Of a stretch of 64,000 bases of DNA, positions 1 through 11,113 are shown in pieces (within the stretch, counting starts at the first letter, position 1; the number at the start of each line of letters is the position of its first letter). A program made the position numbers and the translations under genes. The DNA is from Argyresthia goedartella (Eukaryota; Arthropoda; Insecta; Lepidoptera; Argyresthiidae). The notes beneath the pieces are model-generated. The model had not been told where the DNA came from. It saw only the letters and a list, made by a program, of their open reading frames with translations, and made no database searches. Location of the stretch: assembly GCA_949825045.1 (NCBI GenBank), contig OX463836.1, positions 9,441,829-9,505,828 of the forward strand, written 5' to 3'.

Positions 1-2
1 CA

Positions 3-515
3 AAGAGCAAAACAGGCAAAAAAGGCAAGCGAAATACAGAGACAGTCCAGAAATTAACAATTAAAAAAGATGGAAGAAATGGTTTCAAAACTGTCAAAAA
101 TATAAAAAAGCAGTTAAAGAAAGTTGAAAAATCTGTTAAAAAAATTCCAAAAACCAGAATTGAGGAAATTAGTGAAGATATTACTAAATAGAAGGAAGTG
201 ATCAAGAAGGAAGATCAGTGAAAGAGGGCCCTTTTCGGAGCGAAGTTATTAAAATTAAATTACAGAAGAATAATATTTAAAAAAAAGTTCAAACAATCTG
301 TATCCGGAAATGTAGTAGACAAATACAGATTATAGAGAATAAAAAACGAAGCAGTGACTTAAAAAACTAGATAACCTACCAAACAAAAAAAATATTAAAG
401 CCAAAATTTTGATCTGCAACTTTTTGAAGATGACTCTAACAGCCGTCAAGCAGCAGGAAAGAAGGAATTTGTGACTCTTAGACAAATAAAAAATAAAAAC
501 AGAAAAGATTTCTAA
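3..515 (+). pseudogene. Decayed lysine-rich coding relic, unrecognised
   Basis: From the window edge one frame stays open to a TAG at 189-191 and encodes a Lys/Glu-rich stretch (for example KKVEKSVKKIPKTRIEEISE). The same frame reads on with several stops and ends in a second open piece at 411-515 (LFEDDSNSRQAAGKKEF, then TAA). Coding-like composition kept in one frame across several stops suggests a decayed exon or processed pseudogene. I do not recognise the family. Short A-rich DNA can mimic lysine-rich protein, so this is weak. Confidence 0.25.
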
Positions 516-936
516 TGGACAGTATGAAAAAGTTGAGTTTTATGTCAGTACTATGTCACCCTTGTCAGTCCCCTGGCAGTCACATTCAGAAAAATATAAA
601 TATCTCAGAATCTACTTGAAAAAGTGACTGGCCCGAACACGAACAATATATTCACTAGATTAACTATTAGATTATCATTAAAAAATATTGTAAACAAATT
701 ATCCAAACTATGTTACCCAACTTTGGTATTTTTTTTTATTTATTAATATAAGTCATATCAACAATACAAACACAAACACAGAAGGACAATATTACAAAAA
801 CAATACAAGAGTTTCTATCAATTAAAGATATGTCATCATTATCAACAATGTCAAAACTTTTTAAAAAACTGCAGAAGTAAAAGTAAATTAAATGATTGTA
901 AAATATTGTAAAATTACATTTCTAAGGTGGCTGGAA
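516..936. other. A+T-rich spacer, no gene seen
   Basis: No open frame with recognisable motifs, no inverted ends and no long repeat were seen on either strand. It has several A and T runs, one of them around 731-742. Confidence 0.5.
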
Positions 937-1040
937 AGCAGTGGACGAGACTCGGAAGGCGACCGTAGCGGATGGCGTGCTTTGGGAGAGGCCTATGCCC
1001 AGCAGCGGGATGGCAAGGGCTCATGATGATGATGATGAAA
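937..1040 (+). mobile_element. RTE-type LINE 3' terminus with GATGAT tail
   Basis: The stretch includes 'gagaggcctatgcccagcag' and, a few bases on, (GATGAT)n at about 1023-1038. This wording (a glycine-tryptophan-rich C-terminus, 'GGCCTATGCCCAGCAG', then a GATGAT tail) is the usual 3' end of RTE-like LINEs in Lepidoptera. Only about 100 bp remain, so it is a strongly 5'-truncated insertion. A more decayed tail of the same kind lies at 30895-30951. Confidence 0.65.
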
Positions 1041-1231
1041 ATAGGGCAACAAAATATAAAAAAGGACCTAAGTTATGTTATGAAACACAACAAAAACAAG
1101 AAATGGTTATACAGAAAATTGAAACAAAAAATATTAACAGAAAATTTTAATAAAATATTTAAGCAAATGTAGATAATGTAAAATAACAACAAACAATAAT
1201 GATAAGTTTGTGCTTGAAACACCCTATGCCG

Positions 1232-2790
1232 TTACAGAAGATATCTAGATTGTAAGGTATCCATATTTCGTGCGTGTTCGCCCAGTTTAGTTCTGAATTT
1301 AGGTATTTTGAAGGTGTCCAGACACAATGGCTGCGCATGCGGGGCCCAGAAAGTTCTACCCTTTCTAGCACGTCTTGTCATTGGACTTGGCCATTTAATA
1401 TATTGTGTAGAAAGGATAGGTTGGATTGTCTGATCGCTGGCGAATGTTTGCATTCGCCTGCGATCAGACAAGGTAGTCATTTTGAAAAAGGAGAGCCTCC
1501 GCTCTTAGCTGTACTTATGACAGATCTCAGACGAGATGAAAGCATGGTGCCTTGTAAATGATCTCTGGATGGTTTCTAATCGCTTTGTATGAACGTTATA
1601 TAATGGGTTCCAAATAACACTGGCAAATTCCAGAATGGAATAATAGCGTTGTATAGGAAGAGTTTAGAACCGATTTTCTTAAACTCTTTCGTGGCGCGCT
1701 TCGGAAACCCTAGTATTTTAGCAGCTCTGCTAACTAAGCTATCGTAATACGGAACGAAAGTAAGCTTGGAATCCAGTATTACACCGAGATCACGAATCTG
1801 ATCGACTTCCCCAATCCTGTCATTTTCAATACTATAAATAGACAGGGTAGGTTTCTTCTTGCGTGTGAATCGAATAAACTCACATTTAGAAGTATTCAAA
1901 ACCATATTGTTGTTAAGACACCATTGGCATAAAATAAATAGGTACAGAAGTCAACCACATGTATGTACTTCACTTTTCATAGCTGCGCTCGGCGATCGCT
2001 CTAGGGTTCTCAACTACGGTTTATGCACGAAAAACTAACATGGTATTGGCACTCCAAAAAACAAAAAAAAATAGACCGGCCTACTATTACAATACAAAAG
2101 GTTTACAGAACAGAAAAATACCTACACAATTTTACGTTTGTCAATTTTCACTATCGAAAATCCCTGAAGGCTTCTAAACGGACTACCCGAGTTACAAAAT
2201 TTCTATTGCCCTGTCCGTTTTAGACCTACTCCTGTCAAATGACACGAAAAACAAACACAATATCTACACAAACAAAAAAGCATGTTTTCAAATTACGTAA
2301 CTAAGGTGGCGTAAATTTACCTAACAAAAAATTTGTTAAAACTTATTTTATTATACTGATTGAAAAATAGGCAACTGTTATTTATTAAAAACCGTCCACT
2401 GAACAGTTATAATAACTTTTTTCCGTTGCTCCATTGTTGCATTATTTGCATTAACAGACGCGACTGTCAAGCGGATGGCACTCACGCTCGCACTGGTTTG
2501 AACTGTTTTGAGATATCGTGTCCGTGAGCAGTATCTATGTGTGCGTTGCTCGAGCGCGCTTGTATGTAGATTGATTTCTGTACCTATTTATTTTGTGCCA
2601 TTGGTCAACGCGGTCTAGATCATCTTGGAGTAATACGGACTCAGGCTGTCTATTTGTCTATAGACTTTCATATCATCGGCAAAAAGAGAGCAGTCACTAT
2701 TCTGAATACAGGAACAATATCATTGACAAATAGTTCAAACAAAATAGGTCCCAAGTGTGAGCCTTTGGTGGACACCAGAATTGGCAATGT
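1232..2790 (-). pseudogene. LINE reverse transcriptase fragment, split by a TIR element
   Basis: Read on the minus strand, 2790 to 2605 encodes RT palm blocks (GPILFELFVND, then a degenerate FADD block and LQDDLDRVDQW). After a 670-bp insertion, 1927 to about 1232 continues with the post-palm region (NTSKCEFIRF, DLGVILDSKL) and connection sequence, with frameshifts. The blocks fit a Jockey-like non-LTR element. The endonuclease and N-terminal RT are missing. The two halves are contiguous once the inserted element and one copy of its target duplication are removed. Confidence 0.7.
1928..2597. mobile_element. 670-bp non-autonomous TIR element inside the LINE
   Basis: The ends are 22-bp inverted repeats differing at one base: left 1928-1949 starts CATAAAATAAATAGGTACAG, right 2576-2597 is its complement. 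CCATTGG flanks both sides (1921-1927 and 2598-2604), a perfect 7-bp target duplication within LINE coding sequence. No transposase frame lies inside, so it depended on a partner. The superfamily is unassigned: 7 bp is one short of the 8 bp of hAT, and the CA...TG ends would suit hAT. The boundaries are well supported by the repeats and by the interrupted LINE frame. Confidence 0.75.
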
Positions 2791-2867
2791 ATGACTCGAC
2801 TAAACGTAGAGCTAAACTCAAACTAACAGTTTTTGTGCTACAAAGTACAAAAAAATATGTAAATCCG

Positions 2868-2946
2868 TGTCATAGTAAAAGTCGTTTAGAATGATGACCC
2901 TAAAAACCCCCCAAAATATGACTAAACCTTTCTGTTAAACCCTGTA
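2868..2946 (+). repeat. Dispersed repeat B, copy 1
   Basis: About 80 bp ('gtttagaatgatgaccctaa ... cctttctgttaaaccctgta') recur at 30606-30685 and, inverted, at 61551-61632. A shorter part matches one arm of the hairpin element at 39245-39459. This looks like debris of one MITE family. Copies 1 and 3 both lie beside the zinc-finger exons and may be part of that duplicated block. Confidence 0.55.
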
Positions 2947-3204
2947 TATAACATTTTGTTTTGCGGTATAAACCCTAAAAACTCTTCAGAAGCCTTAGTA
3001 TTTATAAAAACACCACGTTCACTCTCGGTTTCAATAATTTACATCCTAAAATCAATCAAATATTTACATACTATTGAGCACTTAGTCCAAAATTGCTCAT
3101 GGTCCTATTCTGGTTTGATGTGACATCTTGTCAAGTCAACATTGACTTATTACTTGTCTTTACTATATACATCCTGTTTAAAAATACATATAATTCTCCC
3201 ACAG

Positions 3205-3657
3205 ACGAGGCTTCAGAAATCCTCAAGAATCCGTTTTACATCTGCCAGGACACTGACGCAGTAGCTACAAAATCCGAGTCAATTTCGCAGAACGCTGCCA
3301 CAAGCCGCAAATCAACGGTTCTTGTGCCAACTACAGGCGACGAATCCTGCAAGTCTACACCTTGTCCAGACGACTTCACCGAACATATTGTTTCAAAATG
3401 TGACAGGAGGACGTACACTGGGAAACCTTTCAAGTGTCCAATTTGTCAGATAAGATTTAGTACCAACCGTCTACTGACAAATCACATGAGAACTCATAGC
3501 AAGGAGAACCCCAACAAGAGTTCAGTTTGCCAGAAGTATTTAAATACTGGTGAAGAAATGAATGAAACTCAACAGCACTATATGTGTTCAATTTGTGAGA
3601 AATACTTTTTCCAAAATGAAAGTATGAGAAAACACATGAAAACTCATACATCTAGTG
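3205..3657 (+). CDS. C2H2 zinc-finger exon, copy 1 (partial gene)
   Basis: An internal exon bounded by an acceptor (ctcccacag, AG at 3203-3204) and a donor (gtgag at 3658). It encodes a Ser/Thr-rich linker, then a clear C2H2 finger (FKCPICQIRFSTNRLLTNHMRTH), a degenerate middle unit, and a second finger (YMCSICEKYFFQNESMRKHMKTH). C2H2 fingers usually bind DNA in the nucleus. The open frame reads through the donor into intron and ends at 3791; a further finger-like trace (KHSENLNVHRQA) lies at about 3706-3741. A homologous exon with the same splice sites sits at 60864-61268 on the minus strand, and homology extends roughly 250 bp into the upstream intron. No other exon or promoter is identifiable here. 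Confidence 0.6.
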
Positions 3658-4065
3658 GTGAGAATCCTTTTATAATTAATTATTGCTTTATTGTACTGCA
3701 CTTAAAACATTCAGAAAACTTAAATGTACATAGGCAAGCTTATCTCACAAGAGATTTCTTCCAGCAAACCATGGTTGGGCAGGAAAAGTAGATTAAGCGG
3801 GAAAGAACTATGCGTACATATAGAAACATACAAAACTCTATTTCTTAGTCATCTGCCGACAAAATACTGACACTTCGAAATTTGACACATGGCGCGTCCA
3901 TACTGGACGAGCGGTGACTAGGAGCCGCGGCGAGCGCGACTGACTTTCGTGTGTGGTCTATTAGAGTAAATTAGGTGGTGTTTTTATTCTTGCGGTCCTC
4001 GCCTGATTGCGTTAGCTAGTAGATATGGGATGCGAAGCAGAGATGAATAAAAGCACGATCTTCAA

Positions 4066-5820
4066 TCGAACATAATATATTAGCCGAAGCATACTGAAGG
4101 GAACGACAGAACCGGAAAAGCAGACGGAGGTGTCGCTGTTTACCTGCGTGCGGAAATTACCTGTAAGTCGATCAATGCATCCCCTAGCCAGTACTCCAAG
4201 TCTGCTGAATATCTCTTCCTTGAAGTTGTTCTTCACCTCAATAAGGTGCTGATTGGTGTCCTCTAAAGTCCCTTTCTTCGTGTTGATTACTTCGACACCT
4301 TTGAATCCCTTCTTAATGATTTGACCCCACTTTACGACGACATTCTCAATCTCGGGGATTTCAAAACTTGTCTCTTCAAAAAGAATTCCCGTTCTGCCAA
4401 ACTCAGGTCTATAGTTGATTCATTCAATCTCCACATCTAGCCGCTTGAGTTCACTCATTTCCAGCAGCATTGTTCTCCCTCTTTTCTATACATCATAATA
4501 GTCTCCAACTTGGATAAGATGGCCTCTCACGGTCAACTTAACTCTCCTTTCTCCTTTAACGATCTCATCTGCCTCTCCTGTAAGATTAGGTGTCCGAAGA
4601 GTAGAACAAAATTCATATATATTCGAAGCTTCAAAGGCATAGATCTGGAGTCCCTTGGGTCTGATGTCTCACTGGTCGATTCGTCCCCTGTCATCTTGAG
4701 CGAGAACGTTGACGACAAAATCTACAACTTAAATGCAATTGTCTTGGGACTTTACGACCAACATGCTCCCATTAAGAAAGTCAGAGTGAAACACCTGTGG
4801 GCGCCCTGGCTAAACGATGCTATCAAGTGCCTCATAGAAAGTGCCCAAGAGAAATCGCGCTAAGTGTACACACAAAGGGAACCGAAAGATGACAACTTTC
4901 TCTTTTACAATAGCCTTCGCAATCAATGCAATTGTCTCTGTCGTGACGCTAGCGCCGCCACATCTTCGAGTGTATCGAAAGGTACACCCGAGCTGAGGTG
5001 CGGAACTTCCTCAGGACACTTGGTATTGGCAAATCCCAGGACAAGCATTCGGGTGATGTTGATCTGAACGCTCTCAATCAATTCCTAATATCTGCCAACA
5101 AATGATTCTCACTATCCTTGATGATCTGCTTCCGACCATAACATATATTATAAATTTCCTTAAATGTCCATCCCTACTGCTTGGAAACAAGCATTAGTTA
5201 TCCCTCTCCCTAAAACATCCAATCCCACCTCCTTTATCGATCCGATAAAGAGTATCGCCCCATTTCTATATCTATATTGCCGATTGAATCCATTGTCCAT
5301 ACATAGCTCTCCCATTATCTATCCTCTAAAAATCTACTGAATCCTTTTCAGTCAGGCTTTAAAACGGGTCATAGTACTGTTACGGCTTTATTAAAAATGA
5401 CCGATGATATTCAGGTCGCCATGGATCAAAGGCAGCTCTCGGTTCTGGACTTCAGCAGTGCTTTTAACTCTGTTGACTTCGACATTCTCGTTGACCTTCT
5501 CAAATCTCTCAACGTCTCCTCCCTCTCTGACAGCTGATTTCACTCTTACCTAAAAGGCCAAAAACATCGTATCAAGTCGCAGGAGGCTTTTACGGAGTGG
5601 TGTGACCTCTCCTACGGCGTCCCCCAAGGTGGCATTCTCTCCTCTTCTGTTCTCAATATTTATCAATTCCATATCCGATGTCTTTTCTTCTTCCTGTGAT
5701 CTCTACGCGGATGATCTTCAGATCTATCGTCACTTCTCTCCTGATGATGTAAATACCGCTGTGGAGGCGTTGAACGCTGACTTGGCTGGTATTAGTGGAT
5801 GGGCATCGTCAAAACGCTGA
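4066..5820 (+). pseudogene. LINE ORF2 relic (endonuclease to RT)
   Basis: Broken frames in order give APE-endonuclease traces (GGVAVYLRAEI at about 4126, then DYFDTFESLLNDLTPLYDD and LGDFKTCLFKK), a linker (4510-4863: HAPIKKVRVKH, APWLNDAIKCL), FLRTLGIGKSQDKHSGDVDL, then RT (SGFKTGHSTVTALLKMTDD, LDFSSAFNSVDFDILVDLL, YGVPQGGILS, YADDLQIYRHF). Several stops and at least two frame shifts separate them. The blocks fit a Jockey/CR1-like element on the plus strand. It is truncated downstream of the YADD block at about 5820. Confidence 0.75.
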
Positions 5821-6061
5821 GGAAGGAACAAGCAAACCAAATAATGAATAATTTCATGCTCGTGTTCATATTTGTATGCCTACTTTTTGTTGGCTAACAT
5901 TTATTTTTGTTCCATTTTAAAAACAAGTTTTGTGTAAGTATTTGTGTTTCTTAATGTTTAAGAAATTTCTACTTAAATGTAATTAAAATAAACACAGGAG
6001 CCAATTAATTAGTTATTTATAAAATAACAAGGCAACAAATATTTATCACTAAAATATTTTT
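5821..6061. other. A+T-rich spacer
   Basis: Nothing coding was seen. It separates the LINE relic from the first copy of dispersed repeat C. Confidence 0.4.
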
Positions 6062-6330
6062 TTCTTACCCAAAATGGGTAAATGATCACCAAAAGTTGCT
6101 GAAAATATCAGGGCAAAATACTGCGGTAGCGTTTTAGGTCAAACATGTAAGAACAAGAAAAAATACTTCAAACATTTATTTATTCATTAAGCACACCAAA
6201 CAGAAAAAGAAGTTTGGTGATCATTTATCCAAACACAATTTGGTGATCATTTACTAATTCTGGCATTATTTCGAAATAATTGGTAGTAAATTTAAAAATT
6301 TTTGCTTATGGTTTAAACACAAGCCAATTA
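6062..6330 (+). repeat. Dispersed repeat C, copy 1
   Basis: It starts near 'acccaaaatgggtaaatgat' and ends near 'gtttaaacacaagcca'. Related copies: 8182-8465 (+, nearly full length), 52915-53050 (+, partial) and 61905-62015 (-, partial). The words 'ggtgatcattta' recur inside in both orientations, suggesting a non-autonomous element. No coding capacity. Confidence 0.6.
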
Positions 6331-6899
6331 ATAACAGTAAATCAAGTAAACTACTATTTATTGAATATCACATTTGAGCTACAGTTCAATAAAATGAAAA
6401 GCGCAATTGAAAGGGAAAGATGAAGAATTTATTTGAGGATAGCATTTAATTAATAATAACAAGGCTAAGGTATCGGAAGTTTTCACAAAGCCAGGTTTGT
6501 GGAAATAACACCAGTTTTTGTTTCGTTTTAATAATCAGAGTATTACCGAAGTTTAAAGGCTTTGTAATTTTGTCATATGGCATCGGCGTTTATAATGACG
6601 TCACTTTTCGACTCGCAGTCAATCTGAGTTCAGCCGGCCGGTCGACCTCGCAGACGAAAAAAGTGATTTCATATTCTTACTATGTTATTGCAACAGTCTT
6701 TGCTGTTGAAGTATTATACAATTAAGTGTGTTTTAGAGTATACCTACTATAGTATACATATATAATCATATAGTTTTATAATGGATGAGGGATTTGTCAA
6801 AGAACAATCTGACAACTTTACCTACTTCTTCTTATTCGGCTTACCTCGTCGAAAATAGCTTGGTATCTCAGTCTATGAGGAATGATCGTAGAGCAGTCG

Positions 6900-7440
6900 T
6901 GTTTGAAGTAATATTGTAAATAATGATAAGCTTGTTTGCAAACTTGGTGTCATGAGCATGGTGATCAGACTAAACACGGATGTGGCTACATCTAGGCTAG
7001 TATATTTTAGTTACTTTAATAGTGCCATGTCCTATGGTATCTTGTTGTGGGGAAAAGCAGCGGATGTTGAAACTATTTTTATTTTACAGAAAAGAGCTGC
7101 TGCTATTCAAGCAATTTATGATTTAAAACGAACAGACTCCTTAAGAGAGCTTTTTAAAGAAATTGACATACTAACTGTAGCTAGTCAATTTATTTTCGAA
7201 AATATAATGTAAGTATGTACGCAAGAACCTTACAACATTTTCCGAACTTAGCGATAGCTGCAATGTGAACCTAAGAAATAATTACAAACTAGTTGCTCCC
7301 CGGTTCAGGCTCGCGAAGCGTAGCAATTCTTTCAAGGGTCACTGCATTCTCTACTACGATAAAATCCCAAAATGCTGTTAACACTGAAAAAATCTACCCG
7401 TCTAACTGTCCATTTAAGACGCTGATTAAATAAATATGGG
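6900..7440 (+). pseudogene. LINE 3' coding fragment
   Basis: The frame from 6952 encodes YFNSAMSYGILLWGKAADVE, LQKRAAAIQAIYDLKR and IFENIM, then a stop at 7210, after which the frame continues imperfectly (RNNYKLVAPRFRLAKRSNSF). It is clearly related to the C-terminus of the minus-strand LINE at 54975-55586 (SVMSYGVLLWGGAADVERIF, ENIMYVRKN). It is 5'-truncated, with the RT palm absent. Confidence 0.7.
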
Positions 7441-8181
7441 GTGCTGTTTTCATGTGTTTTTCAGGAAATACTGGGCAAATCGTAATTAATTTCTGGTATA
7501 TGTAATTTGACTATATAATCTAGAGATTCTTAATTGGAAAACATGTTTGGATAAAATTTTCTCGATAGAAAATAAATACAAAGTCAACCCTTTTTTTATG
7601 GTTTTATCCTATTACACCGCAGTAGTAAGTGAATATGACTGTGTGATAATTGCAATGTATGAACAATTGTTATTTCTAACGATTTTCAATTTGAAAGTTA
7701 ATTCCCTGAAATAGTTTATTTTTTATGATTTTTTTTTACGTTTTGGCGCTTACGTTGTTTCAGATTAGTCGCGAGTGCATTATTGGCATCCCGCTTTTTC
7801 TTATTCGCGAGTAATTATTGCATCTCACTTCCACTCGACAGCGCATTTTTATTCCATCATCGCCTTAATGTTATATTGTGTTGAGAATATGTGCAGATAA
7901 GTCGTGCAACGTCGCGTTAGATATCTGCCAATCAGATTCGTGGTGCTCTATGATTGGTCCATGAGCCGGATTATTACCCTCGATATGAAACCGCACATAT
8001 TGGCTCCAGAGAAAAGCGACCCGGAGCCCCTTATGTTTGTCATATGTTACCAAGGATCAACAAAAGCGGTCCGGATCAATAATGGTAATAGGATCAACAA
8101 TGTGCTCGTCGGACATAGCGCATTGGTCATTCGCCTGTAATGCTGTACATTATACCTATGTAATAAATAAAAAAATAGGTA
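7441..8181. other. Spacer between repeat C copies, no gene recognised
   Basis: Short open frames on both strands overlap one another at 7871-8140 and show no motif. Together with the LINE fragment this fills the 1.85 kb between two direct copies of repeat C. Confidence 0.4.
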
Positions 8182-8465
8182 AATGCTACCCAAAATGGGT
8201 AAATGATCACCAAAAGTTGCAGAAAATATCAGGGCAAAATACTGCGGTAGTTTAGGTGAAGGGTAAAGGGGGTGAGCGAAGCGAAGCCCCCTTAATCCTT
8301 CGTGTTAGGTTGAACATGTAAGAACAATAAAAAATACTTAAAACAAACTTAAGTACACAAAACATAAAAAGAAGTTTGTTGATAATTTATCCAAACATAA
8401 TTTGGTGGTCGTTTAGAATTTATTGGTAATAAAATTGGTACGTTTAAACATAAGCCATATAAAAA
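8182..8465 (+). repeat. Dispersed repeat C, copy 2
   Basis: A direct repeat of 6062-6330. It contains an extra G+C-rich segment (around 8254-8300, 'gagcgaagcgaagccccc') that copy 1 lacks. A similar segment is present in the inverted partial copy at 61905-62015, so the shorter form at copy 1 is probably a deletion. Confidence 0.6.
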
Positions 8466-8710
8466 TATTCGAACCCCTATGGGGCGATTTGCGCCGCCCG
8501 CCTAGGTAGGCATGACGTTTCTTGGTGTAATTTGCTAGACGGCCTACGCAACCCCTATAACAAAGAATGTTAGATAATTATTTCCTTACTGCATTTGCTA
8601 GCCATGTGTAATTTCTGTAGCGGCTTCCGAACAGATCAGCTCACTAGGTACTTGACTTGTGATCGTGGCGGATCATGTTAGCATTACTCGAATTGATCTA
8701 TGAACCCTAT

Positions 8711-8781
8711 AACAGAATCTGTTGGTAGAATATCAATATATCGCGCACTGATATATTGATATTCTACCAACAGATTCTGTT
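8711..8781. repeat. Perfect hairpin, 32-bp arms, 7-nt loop
   Basis: Arms 8711-8742 and 8750-8781 are exact reverse complements; the loop is GCGCACT. The left arm begins AACAGAATCTGTTGGTAGAA. No mismatch is present, which is unusual in this decayed neighbourhood and points to a recent origin or selection. It lies in a stretch with no gene. Confidence 0.85.
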
Positions 8782-9443
8782 GACAGACCTTTAGCTCACC
8801 GACATCAAGTTAGACAAATCACGATCCAGGTACTGGTAAAGTCGGGTAACAATTTATAATTAAAAATTTTCCGCAACTTTGACGTGGTTTTCATTTTAGA
8901 TCATAGATTGCAAAACTGCCACTGTAGCGGGCTAAACAATATAACACTTGTGGCATCGCATCTGTCGATACAATAGCTTTTAACGAATGGCATTTTGCAC
9001 GCAGTGAAAATTTGTGTAACTTTAGTAACCCGAAAGTTTCCTATGAGCTGTAAGTATTGTTAATCGATTTAATTTGCTAACCGTGACATGTATGTATGCG
9101 GTACTCGTTTAGTATGAAGTGACTTGTTATTTTACAGAATATTGACATAAAAGCGATAGGTAACCCCAAAAAAAATGTTTTTTTGGAATTTAATACTTTA
9201 TTCATAGTTTATTAAAAAATACGACCTTTTTACAGGCCTAAAATACCAAAATACCGACTTTTTACCATAGGAGGCGGCCGGGTGGTCGAAGACGTCTTGA
9301 TTATTCGCAGTCTCCGTTCTCAAAAATCGCGACTTCATGTGAAAGTTTCACTATTTGGTTCATGTTTTTCTTTGGAATTTTATTGGTATGTTAAGTGTTA
9401 CAAAGTGTTATACTTAATTATTAAGTATATAAAACCAAAACAG

Positions 9444-9478
9444 TATTTAACAATACATAAGAAATGTATTGTTAAATA
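9444..9478. repeat. Short A+T-rich hairpin
   Basis: Arms 9444-9458 and 9464-9478 (15 bp each) are exact reverse complements around the loop AAGAA. A stem this A+T-rich could be chance or a MITE remnant. Confidence 0.5.
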
Positions 9479-9715
9479 TTAATTACAAGATGTTTTCTGC
9501 TTTTGTTGACCTTTAAAAGTAATACATACCTATATATTTAGAACCTTTCATTAAAAAAAATATTTTACTACTAACTTTGTAAAAAAAATACGGGCTCCAA
9601 ACGTTAGTATATTGTTTGGGTCATCCCGACTTTACGGCTGCTTGGTGTCAAGTCTACTTCAAGCCTCGTCAAAGAATGATTGTAGATAGAAAAGTCGAAA
9701 GCAGAAAGTATGACT

Positions 9716-9740
9716 TCGGAACTTTGTTTGGACTAGCTGA
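9716..9740. repeat. Target-site duplication of the OTU LINE, left copy
   Basis: 25 bp (starts TCGGAACTTTG, ends GACTAGCTGA) recur exactly at 18230-18254. The left copy abuts the microsatellite-like tail and the right copy abuts the LINE's 5' leader. Confidence 0.65.
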
Positions 9741-9763
9741 ATGAATGAATGAATGAATGAATG
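9738..9763 (-). repeat. (TTCA)n tail of the OTU LINE
   Basis: About six TGAA units on the plus strand. They sit directly between the left target duplication and LINE 3' sequence, so they read as the element's simple-repeat 3' tail on the minus strand. Confidence 0.6.
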
Positions 9764-9789
9764 GTGATTCTCCAGCCAGGGTTCTAAAC

Positions 9790-10640
9790 CTGTTCCGGTC
9801 TTTCGGCCGGCATACCAGAGGGCACAAGTTTTGAGGGGGGGCGGAATGACCTGCTCTATAGGAGGGGAAGGATAGTGAATTCAATCGACCGACTCTTCAG
9901 CCTGAAGCCAATATAGGATATGTGGAATGGGGAGGATGTGGGATTTGGAGAGCAGCTGTTATTTTCTTCAAGTTCTTGTTTTCCTTCTATTTTCAGTTAT
10001 TGTTATTAGTTGAGTTTCCTGAGTCGTGTTCGTTTGGGTTTTGGTAAGTTCCCAGTTTCGCTTTCGCTCTCTGTTTCTGGAATACGGTATATTTGCCTCT
10101 AGGCCATCCTGACTTCGTCCCTGTTGTGTGATGATTCTGTCCAGTAACTGTGTTCTTCACCGTAGTATTTGATGTCATGCTTAATGAAATCTTTCCAGGT
10201 GTATATAAGTCGGCCGTCTTTCTTCTTCCTTGCTTCGTATTTGAATGGAGCGTATAGTAAATGCTGTTGTGGGCGTCGCAGAATATGTATTGTAACACAT
10301 CCGGTGGTTTTTGATTCGTTTGGTTATCGTTTTGCCCTGTAGTCAGTCATGAATTTTGTGGTAGGTATCTTGGAAAGCTTCTGGCGTTCTCAAACATGTC
10401 TCTGAGGATCAGGCGTTCATATTTTCTTAGTCAAGAACTGACTTTCAACTGTTTGAGTGAGGGTTGCCGCTTTTTGTCCGTATTTTATAAACAGTGCAAT
10501 GACCATTTTGTAAATCAGGCGCACTATATTCCAGTCCATGTTGGATTTCATTATAAAATGCATTAGGGCCTTGGAATTGCATATGGCTTGCCGGCACCTC
10601 TTTTTATTGTGTCCTATGTCCTGCAGTAATATATGTGCCG
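9790..10640 (-). pseudogene. LINE ORF2 C-terminal relic
   Basis: On the minus strand, broken frames give YERLILRDMFENARS, GKTITKRIKN, ATPTTAFTIRS, WKDFIKHDIKYYGEEHSYW and SHNRDEVRMA, a charged, post-RT LINE C-terminus. An upstream piece near 10460-10560 is also LINE-like. There are several stops and shifts. Position and strand suit the 3' end of the OTU LINE, although no OTU LINE RT is present to confirm it. Confidence 0.55.
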
Positions 10641-10666
10641 AGAAAGGACAATGAGCAAAAATGTAT

Positions 10667-10850
10667 GGACCAAAAACCCAGAGTCAATATAATAATCTTA
10701 TATACAGTAATATAGTCCACAAATACAAGAACTTGAAAACGTATTTCGTTTACCGTAAAACCATCCCCGGACGCCACACGGGCTCACACAGTGCAGCCAT
10801 GTATAAGCCTGTATAACGCCCAACTGGTTCTCAAATGTTGTGCTAAATAT
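10667..10850. repeat. Left TIR of the DDE/SWIM transposon
   Basis: It pairs with 14068-14253. Identity is strongest from 'gaaaacgtatttcgtttacc' through the G+C-rich 'ggacgccacacgggctcaca'. The interior decays into unrelated sequence near 10850. Confidence 0.75.
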
Positions 10851-11113
10851 ATATATATTCGACGTTAAGTCTTTGAAAGTTGACTGACCGTAAGGATATT
10901 GACCTTGACCTTGAACTTGACCTTATCATGACCTTTCATGAGTGTGGCAGAAATCGTACATGGGAAATATCTTTACATTGCTTGGTTCTCAGAAGTGTTT
11001 GCAAAAGGCCAGGGGTCTTATAGATATGCGTGTAAAAAAAACAACTGAATAATATTTTGTTATTTATTTGTCAATTACAGTTTTTAATTATACATTAGAA
11101 TCTTATTACCTAC

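Larger units (their letters stand above)
8466..9715. other. Non-coding stretch with hairpins
   Basis: Apart from the hairpins at 8711-8781 and 9444-9478 I see no gene. The short open frame at 9282-9482 has no motif. The last ~100 bp are the left flank of the OTU LINE's target duplication. Confidence 0.4.

Noticed and set aside
9738..9763. Independent microsatellite
   Set aside because: Its position between a target duplication and LINE 3' sequence makes it the LINE tail.
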